Source of the DNA: DATATV01 sp035551355
GTDB taxonomy: Bacteria > Actinomycetota > Actinomycetes > Mycobacteriales > Pseudonocardiaceae
NCBI GenBank assembly: GCA_035551355.1
Contig: DASZNF010000054.1
Span: 1-28,081, forward strand
Direction of reading: 5' to 3'
Length of the DNA stretch: 28,081 nucleotides
Positions 23,245-28,081 of the stretch are shown here, one piece after another. Under the pieces are notes generated by a model that worked only from the letters and a program-made list of their open reading frames with translations, ran no database searches and was not told the DNA's origin. The translations under genes were made by a program, and so were the position numbers. Numbering within the stretch: position 1 is the first letter of the stretch; each line of letters begins with the position of its first letter.

Positions 23245-24083
23245 TACTTCGCCGCCCGCTTCATCGACTTCGCGTTCATCCCGCCCAGCGAGTCGGCGCC
23301 GGTCTCCGCGTTGTGCGCGTGCGCGAAGTGGTGCAGCCCGAACACCGAGTCCATGCCCGCGCGCAGGCCCATCTGGTCCTCGGCCTGGTTCACCGCGCGC
23401 TTGGTCAGGGCCAGCCCGAACCGGGGCATCTCGGCGATCTTCTCGGCCAGCTCGAAGGTCCTGGTCTCCAGTTCGTCGCGCGGCACCACCCGGTTGACCA
23501 TGCCCCATTCCTTGGCCTGCGCGGCGTCGAACCGCTCGCCGGTGAACAGCACCTCCTTGGCCACCCGGGGCCCGAGCACCCACGGGTGGGCGAAGTACTC
23601 CACGCCGGGAATGCCCATCCGCACCACCGGATCGGCGAAGAACGCGTCGTCGGCGGCCACGATCAGGTCGCACACCCAGGCCAGCATCAGCCCGCCGGCC
23701 ACGCAGGCGCCCTGCACCATCGCGATGGTGGGCTTGGGAATCTCCCGCCACCGCCGGCACATGCCAAGGTAGACCTCCATCTCCCGGGCGTACCGCAGGT
23801 CGCCGCCCTCCTTGCCCACGTGGTCCCACCACAACATGGCCTTGTTGTCGTAGTGCACGTCCACGTCGCGGCCGGGGGTGCCGATGTCGTGCCCGGCGGA
23901 GAAGTGCTTTCCTTCCCCGGCCAGGACGATCACCTTGACCTCGTCGTCCTCCACCGCGCGGGTGAACGCGGCGTCCAGCGCGTAGGTCATCGCGGAGTTC
24001 TGCGCGTTGCGGTACTCCGGCCGGTGCATGGTGACCACCGCCGTGCTGCCGCGCACCTCGTAGCGGACCGGCTCGTCTGTCAT
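23244..24083 (-). CDS. Crotonase-family protein inserted between fadD3 and fadE31, catalytic glutamates missing
   Basis: The 279-residue protein has the enoyl-CoA hydratase/isomerase fold. The CoA/oxyanion motifs are HFSAGHDIGTPG and VQGACVAGGLMLAWVCD. The C-terminal helices (GLALTKRAVNQAEDQMGLRAG) are typical of EchA-type proteins. Aligning the motifs with rat crotonase, the two catalytic glutamates are replaced: M133 stands for E144 and V153 for E164 (ADPVVRMGIPG). Plain syn-hydration is therefore doubtful. A thioester or C-C hydrolase or another CoA-based reaction is possible. An inserted charged segment (GRDVDVHYDNKAMLWWDHVG) follows the oxyanion loop. The ATG overlaps the fadD3 stop (ATGA). 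Mycobacterial fadD3 operons, as I recall them, lack this gene. Confidence 0.85.
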   Translation of the reverse strand: MTDEPVRYEVRGSTAVVTMHRPEYRNAQNSAMTYALDAAFTRAVEDDEVKVIVLAGEGKHFSAGHDIGTPGRDVDVHYDNKAMLWWDHVGKEGGDLRYAREMEVYLGMCRRWREIPKPTIAMVQGACVAGGLMLAWVCDLIVAADDAFFADPVVRMGIPGVEYFAHPWVLGPRVAKEVLFTGERFDAAQAKEWGMVNRVVPRDELETRTFELAEKIAEMPRFGLALTKRAVNQAEDQMGLRAGMDSVFGLHHFAHAHNAETGADSLGGMNAKSMKRAAK

Positions 24084-25708
24084 GTGCCGTTCTCCTCACG
24101 GAGTAGACGTTTGAGAATCTTGCCGCTGGCGTTGTGCGGCAACTGATCGCGGAGTTCGACCTGTCGCGGCACCTTGTAGTTGGCCAGCCGCTCCCGGCAG
24201 AAGCCTATTACGTCCGCAGTGGACAGTTGCGCGTGCGGGCCGGGTACGAGATAGGCCCGGCCGACCTCGCCCATCCGGGTGTCCGGCACGCCGATCACCG
24301 CGCACTCGGCCACCCCGGGCAGGGTGGCCAACACCTGTTCCACCTCGGCCGGGTACACGTTGAACCCGCCGCAGATGTACATGTCCTTGAGGCGATCGGT
24401 GATGGTCAGGTAGCCCTGTTCGTCCACCGTGCCGACGTCGCCGGTGTGCAGCCAGCCCTGGGCGTCCACCGCCTGCGCGGTGGCCTGCGGGTCGTCCAGA
24501 TAGCCGAGCATGACATTGGGACCCCGCAACAGGATCTCGCCCGAATCGCCGATGCGCAGGTCGAAATCGGCGGTGGGGCGGCCGGACGTGCGGGCCACGG
24601 TGTCCGGGTCGTCGCCGGGCACGCACATGGTGGCCACCACCGCCTCGGTCAGCCCGTATGCGGTGAGCACGGTGCGGAAGCTCAGCTCCCGGCGCATCCG
24701 TTCGATCAGCGCCACCGGCACGGTGGCCGCGCCGGTCACCGCCAGCCGCAGGCTGTCCAGCTTGCGGGCACTCAGTTCCGGATCGTCCATGATGGACTGA
24801 TAGATGGTCGGTGGGCCGGGCAGCACCGAGATCCGTTCCGACTCAACCAGTTCCGCCGCCCGGGCCACGTCGAACACCGGTTGCGGCACGATGGTCGCGC
24901 CGCTGTGCACGCAGGCCAGAATGCCGGCCTTGTAACCGAAACTGTGGAAGAACGGGTTGATCACCAGGTAGCGGTCCTCGGCGGTCAGCTCGCCGCGGGC
25001 GGCCCAGGCCTGCGCCACCGCGAGCGACTGCCGGTGCGCGCTCATCGCGCCCTTGCTGCGGCCGGTGGTGCCCGAGGTGAACAGGATGTCGGCGATCTGG
25101 TCGGGCTGCACCGCCGCGGCCAGTTCCTCGACCGTGTCCTCGGCCACGGCGGCCGCCAGGGCCGGAATCTCCGACCAGGCCAGGGTTTTCGGTTCCGGCG
25201 CCAGCGGCTCGACCGGCACGCGCAGTACGGTGCGCAGATGCGGCACGCCGGGCACCGGATCGGTGTCCGTGCCGGGCAGCTCGGCCGCGGCCGAGCGCAG
25301 CTGGGTCAGCCGGTCCACACCGAGGAACGGCCCGGCGACCACCAGGGCGACCGCCTTGGTGCGCCGGATGATGTCCAGCATTTCCGGGCCGGTGAAGCGG
25401 GTGTTGATCGGCACCAGGGTGGCGCCGATGGACAGCGCGCCCAGGGCGGCCAGCGCCCAGTGCGCGGTGTTCGGCGCGCAGATGGCCACCCGGTCGCCCG
25501 GGCGCACGGCCTGCGCGGTGAACATCCGGGCCACGACGCGGGTCTCGGCCAGCAGGGCGCGCCAGCTCAGCCGGACCGGCTCGGCGCCGTTCGGATCGAC
25601 CAGCGCCTCGCCGTCGCCGAACCGCTCCGCCGCCCGGGCCAGCGCCGCGGGCACGGTGGTCGTGGTGGCCATCGGCTCGGTGAATTCGGTGGTGACGTCG
25701 CTGTGCAC
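24080..25708 (-). CDS. fadD3: HIP-CoA synthetase FadD3
   Basis: The 542-residue AMP-forming acyl-CoA ligase activates the propionate side chain of HIP as its CoA ester, the entry step of C/D-ring degradation. Seen in order: the phosphate loop DILFTSGTTGRSKGAMSAH; INPFFHSFGYKAGILAC; VLPGPPTIYQS; LTAYGLTEAV; GWLHTGDVGTVDEQGYLTI; RLKDMYICGGFNVYPAEVEQ; and the C-terminal catalytic lysine in NASGKILKRL. These segments closely follow mycobacterial FadD3. The GTG start at 25706-25708 is fixed by a perfect AGGAGG eight bases upstream; an ATG at 25670-25672 would give a length nearer the mycobacterial 503 but has no such site. It is the first gene of the five-gene operon under a KstR2 operator. Confidence 0.94.
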   Translation of the reverse strand: MHSDVTTEFTEPMATTTTVPAALARAAERFGDGEALVDPNGAEPVRLSWRALLAETRVVARMFTAQAVRPGDRVAICAPNTAHWALAALGALSIGATLVPINTRFTGPEMLDIIRRTKAVALVVAGPFLGVDRLTQLRSAAAELPGTDTDPVPGVPHLRTVLRVPVEPLAPEPKTLAWSEIPALAAAVAEDTVEELAAAVQPDQIADILFTSGTTGRSKGAMSAHRQSLAVAQAWAARGELTAEDRYLVINPFFHSFGYKAGILACVHSGATIVPQPVFDVARAAELVESERISVLPGPPTIYQSIMDDPELSARKLDSLRLAVTGAATVPVALIERMRRELSFRTVLTAYGLTEAVVATMCVPGDDPDTVARTSGRPTADFDLRIGDSGEILLRGPNVMLGYLDDPQATAQAVDAQGWLHTGDVGTVDEQGYLTITDRLKDMYICGGFNVYPAEVEQVLATLPGVAECAVIGVPDTRMGEVGRAYLVPGPHAQLSTADVIGFCRERLANYKVPRQVELRDQLPHNASGKILKRLLREENGT

Positions 25709-25716
25709 GGCAAGTG

Positions 25717-25722
25717 CCTCCT
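25717..25722 (-). promoter_or_regulatory. Ribosome binding site of fadD3 deciding the GTG start
   Basis: AGGAGG on the minus strand lies eight bases before the GTG at 25708. It selects that start over the ATG 36 bases downstream. It overlaps the degenerate half-site CAAGTGC-CTC (25711-25720). Confidence 0.8.
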
Positions 25723-25726
25723 ACAA

Positions 25727-25740
25727 AGCAAGTGCTTGGT
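25727..25740. promoter_or_regulatory. KstR2 operator between fadD3 and ipdE1
   Basis: AGCAAGTGCTTGGT matches all fixed positions of the KstR2 consensus described for mycobacteria (AnCAAGnnCTTGnT). KstR2 is released by HIP-CoA, the product of FadD3. The site lies 18 bases upstream of fadD3 and 48 bases upstream of ipdE1, so one site can serve both divergent operons, including kstR2 itself. The half-site CAAGTGC is repeated directly at 25711-25717, 18 bases away, next to the fadD3 RBS. Confidence 0.9.
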
Positions 25741-25788
25741 AGGGTAGCCTAGATACGCGTCGGGCGACAGGCCAAGGGAGGCTGTGTG

Positions 25789-26955
25789 ATGCTGACCGAC
25801 AACGGCCGGGATGCGGCCTTCCGGGCCGAGATCCGCGACTGGCTGGCCGAGAACCTGACCGGCGAGTTCGCCGCGCTGCGCGGTGTCGGCGGCCCCGGCC
25901 GGGAACACGAGGCGTTCGACGAGCGGCTGGCCTGGGAACACCACCTGGCCGCCGCCGGCTGGACCTGCGTTGGCTGGCCGAAGGAGTACGGCGGGCGCGG
26001 CGCGAGCCTGGCCGAACAGGTGATCTTCCACGAGGAGTACGCCCGGGCCGACGCACCCGCCCGGGTCAGCCATCTCGGCGAGCAGCTGCTCGGCCCCACC
26101 CTCATCGCGCTGGGCACCGACGCGCAGCGGCAGCGGTTCCTGCCCGAGATCGTGGCCGGGCGGGAACTGTGGTGCCAGGGCTACTCCGAACCCGGCGCCG
26201 GTTCCGACCTGGCCTCGGTGAGCACCAGTGCGGTGCTCGACGGCGATCAGTGGGTGATCAACGGGCAGAAGGTGTGGACCTCGCTGGCCCACGCCGCCGA
26301 CTGGTGTTTCGCCGTGGTGCGCACCGAGAAGGGCAGTCACCGGCACGCCGGGCTGTCCTACCTGCTGGTGCCGATGCGCCAGGAAGGCGTTGCGGTGCAA
26401 CCGATCCGGCAGCTGACCGGGACGGCCGAGTTCAACGAGGTGTTCTTCACCGACGCCCGCACCGACGCCGATCTGGTGGTCGGCGAGGTGGGCGGCGGCT
26501 GGCAGGTGGCCATGGCCACGCTGTCCTTCGAGCGCGGCGTGGCCACCTTGGGCCAGCAGGTCGGTTTCCGCCGCGAACTGACCGGGATCATCGAGCTGGC
26601 AAGGGAAACCGGCGTCCTCGACGATCCACTGCTGCGGGACGAACTCACCCGGGCCTGGATCGGCCTTGACGTGATGCGCTCGCACGCCCTGCGCACGCTG
26701 GGCGAGAAGCAACCCGGCGCCGAGGCGTCGGTGGCCAAACTCGTCTGGGCCACCTGGCATCGGGCGCTGGGCGAGCTGGCCATGCGGGTGCGCGGCGCGG
26801 CCGGACTGGTGACCGGACCCGATGGCGAACTGGACCAGTGGCAGCGCCTCTACCTGTTCACCCGGGCCGACACCATCTACGGCGGCTCCGACGAGATCCA
26901 GCGCAACATCATCGCCGAACGGGTGCTCGGCCTGCCCAGAGAGGTACGCGGATGA
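25789..26955 (+). CDS. ipdE1: Acyl-CoA dehydrogenase alpha subunit IpdE1 (FadE30)
   Basis: The 388-residue acyl-CoA dehydrogenase matches FadE30 in size (about 385) and place: divergent from fadD3 and followed by ipdF and kstR2. The N-domain has TCVGWPKEYGGRGASLAEQVIFHEEYARA. The flavin region is CQGYSEPGAGSDLASVSTSA with GQKVWTSLAHAADWCF. The C-terminus has YGGSDEIQRNIIAERVLGLPREV. In mycobacteria IpdE1 with IpdE2 forms an alpha2beta2 enzyme that desaturates 5-OH-HIP-CoA. I chose the ATG at 25789 because GGGAGG (25776-25781) is seven bases upstream; a GTG one codon earlier is also in frame. It ends in an ATGA overlap with ipdF. Confidence 0.9.
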   Translation: MLTDNGRDAAFRAEIRDWLAENLTGEFAALRGVGGPGREHEAFDERLAWEHHLAAAGWTCVGWPKEYGGRGASLAEQVIFHEEYARADAPARVSHLGEQLLGPTLIALGTDAQRQRFLPEIVAGRELWCQGYSEPGAGSDLASVSTSAVLDGDQWVINGQKVWTSLAHAADWCFAVVRTEKGSHRHAGLSYLLVPMRQEGVAVQPIRQLTGTAEFNEVFFTDARTDADLVVGEVGGGWQVAMATLSFERGVATLGQQVGFRRELTGIIELARETGVLDDPLLRDELTRAWIGLDVMRSHALRTLGEKQPGAEASVAKLVWATWHRALGELAMRVRGAAGLVTGPDGELDQWQRLYLFTRADTIYGGSDEIQRNIIAERVLGLPREVRG

Positions 26956-27734
26956 CCGCCATTCCCAAATACCCCGAAGGACACCGGTTGCTGGCCGACA
27001 AGGTGGTCGTGGTGACCGCCGCGGCCGGCACCGGGATCGGCTCGGCCACGGCCAAGCGCTGCCTTGAGGAGGGCGCCTCGGTGCTGGTGTCGGACTGGCA
27101 CGAGCGCCGGCTGGGCGAGACCGCGGCCGAGCTGGCGGCCGAACACGGCGACCGGGTCGGCTCGATCGCCTGCGACGTGACCGACGAGACCGCGGTCGGC
27201 GCGCTGATCGACGCGGCGGTGGATCGGTTCGGCCGGCTGGACGTGCTGGTCAACAACGCCGGACTCGGCGGCACCAGGTCGATCCTGGACATGACCGACG
27301 AGGAGTGGAGCCGGGTCCTGGACGTGACCCTCAACGGCACGTTCCGGTGCACCCGCGCGGCCCTGCGCCGGTTCGTCGCCCAGGGTGGCGGCGGGGTGGT
27401 GGTGAACAACGCCTCGGTGGTCGGCTGGCGGGCCCAGGCCGGGCAGGCGCACTACGCGGCGGCCAAGGCCGGAGTGATGGCGCTGACCCGGTGCGCCGCG
27501 GTCGATGCGGCCGAACACGGCGTGCGGGTCAACGCGGTGGCGCCCAGCCTGGCCATGCATCCGTTCCTGGCCAAGGTGACCAGTGCGGAGCTGCTCACCG
27601 AACTGGCCGGCCGGGAGGCGTTCGGCCGGGCCGCCGAACCCTGGGAAGTCGCGAATGTGATCGTGTTCCTGGCCAGTGACTACGCCTCCTACCTCACCGG
27701 TGAGGTGGTCTCCGTGAGCAGTCAGCACCCGTGA
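26952..27734 (+). CDS. ipdF: Short-chain dehydrogenase IpdF, 5-OH-HIP pathway
   Basis: The 260-residue classical SDR has the Rossmann fold. The coenzyme loop is TAAAGTGIGSATAKR, the acidic residue after strand 2 is in VSDWHERR, and the structural motif is VNNAG. The catalytic Ser is in NNASVVGW, with Y-x3-K in HYAAAKAG. SDWHERR suggests NAD preference. In mycobacteria the equivalent gene (Rv3559c) lies between fadE30 and kstR2, and IpdF oxidises the 5-hydroxyl of the HIPE-CoA intermediate formed after IpdE1-IpdE2. The ATG overlaps the ipdE1 stop, and kstR2 begins 12 bases after its stop. The precise role rests mainly on this gene order. Confidence 0.88.
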   Translation: MTAIPKYPEGHRLLADKVVVVTAAAGTGIGSATAKRCLEEGASVLVSDWHERRLGETAAELAAEHGDRVGSIACDVTDETAVGALIDAAVDRFGRLDVLVNNAGLGGTRSILDMTDEEWSRVLDVTLNGTFRCTRAALRRFVAQGGGGVVVNNASVVGWRAQAGQAHYAAAKAGVMALTRCAAVDAAEHGVRVNAVAPSLAMHPFLAKVTSAELLTELAGREAFGRAAEPWEVANVIVFLASDYASYLTGEVVSVSSQHP

Positions 27735-27745
27735 GAGGAACCGGA

Positions 27746-28081
27746 GTGAACGCCCCGAACCCCCCTAACCCGCCGCGCGGCGCCCGTACCCGGCGCGGCC
27801 CGGCGGCGGCCACCGGCTCCGCCCGCCGGGCCGAACTGCTCGCCCTGTCCGCGACTCTGTTCGCGCAGCGCGGTTTCGTGTCCACCACGGTGCGCGACAT
27901 CGCCGACGCGGCCGGCATCCTGTCCGGCAGCCTCTACCACCACTTCGACTCCAAGGAGTCGATGGTGGACGAGATCCTGCGGACCTTCCTGGACGACCTG
28001 TTCGGCCGGTACCGGGAGATCATCGCCGCCGGGCTGGGGCCGCGTGAGGCGCTGGAGGCCATCGTGGTGGCCTCGTTCGAG
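27746..28081 (+). CDS. kstR2: TetR-family repressor KstR2, N-terminal part cut by the right window edge
   Basis: There are 112 codons in the window, open to the last base. Residues about 26-75 form the TetR helix-turn-helix: RRAELLALSATLFAQRG, TTVRDIADAAGILSGSLYHHF, DSKESMVDEIL. The run VRDIADAAGILSGSLYHHF followed by SKE-MVDE is nearly the same as in M. tuberculosis KstR2, and GRYREI and VASFE follow as in that protein. The start at GTG 27746 has GAGAGG upstream. It gives a Pro/Arg-rich N-terminal extension of about 24 residues (NAPNPPNPPRGARTRRGP) that is longer than in the mycobacterial protein. It is the third gene of the operon controlled by the operator at 25727-25740, so autoregulation is expected. 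Confidence 0.93.
   Translation, partial: MNAPNPPNPPRGARTRRGPAAATGSARRAELLALSATLFAQRGFVSTTVRDIADAAGILSGSLYHHFDSKESMVDEILRTFLDDLFGRYREIIAAGLGPREALEAIVVASFE

Noticed and set aside
22105..24099. A 664-codon open minus-strand frame that looks like a crotonase-dehydrogenase fusion
   Set aside because: The upstream part is a shifted reading of the crotonase gene. The real FadE31 starts at the GTG at 23244, with a FadE-type N-terminus.
25670..25708. ATG at 25670-25672 as the fadD3 start
   Set aside because: A perfect AGGAGG stands eight bases before the GTG at 25708, and none stands before the ATG.

Overview
The window is very GC-rich and gene-dense, with GTG and TTG starts, stop/start overlaps of the ATGA and GTGA type, and a PknG-type kinase. 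It also carries the actinobacterial style of steroid catabolism (Ksh, KstD, Hsa, FadD3, IpdE, IpdF, KstR2). All of this points to an actinomycete, most likely a soil member of the Pseudonocardiaceae or a relative. The family placement is inference. No tRNA, rRNA or CRISPR array was seen, and no gene-free stretch exceeds about 130 bases.

Left part (1-9133): the 5' end of an IS701-type transposase runs off the left edge. A divergent pair follows, an MFS exporter and a LysR regulator, sharing an intergenic region with two ACAAC-N5-GTTGT dyads. Next, on the minus strand, is a probable operon of a PknG-like kinase with zinc ribbon and TPR region, a coupled 119-residue two-helix membrane protein, and a YghZ-type aldo/keto reductase. 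Then comes a secreted 1103-residue GH15 glucodextranase/glucoamylase, whose 5' leader can form two mutually exclusive stems around the start codon.

Right part (9223-28081): an almost continuous steroid-degradation locus in four operons. (1) kstD-kshA-(92-residue four-Cys protein)-kshB on the minus strand carries out ring A dehydrogenation and 9-alpha-hydroxylation, which opens ring B. (2) The divergent plus-strand operon is KstD-like flavoprotein-hsaG-hsaF-hsaA-hsaD-hsaC; it hydroxylates and cleaves the aromatised ring A and processes the released C5 product. The two operons share a 14-bp site matching the KstR consensus. A perfect 13-bp hairpin terminator separates hsaC from the convergent operon (3), fadD3-crotonase-fadE31-fadE32-ipdE2, whose genes all overlap. 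(4) Divergent from fadD3 is ipdE1-ipdF-kstR2; kstR2 runs off the right edge. The fadD3/ipdE1 intergenic region holds a perfect match to the KstR2 consensus. Operons 3 and 4 act on HIP, the C/D-ring propionate left after ring A/B cleavage.

The most interesting points are: steps missing from an otherwise complete locus (no hsaE, no hsaB, no kstR); a KstD-like flavoprotein next to hsaG, where hsaE would be expected; an uncharacterised four-Cys protein translated between KshA and KshB; a crotonase inserted after fadD3 that lacks both classical hydratase glutamates; and the switch-like leader of the GH15 gene.
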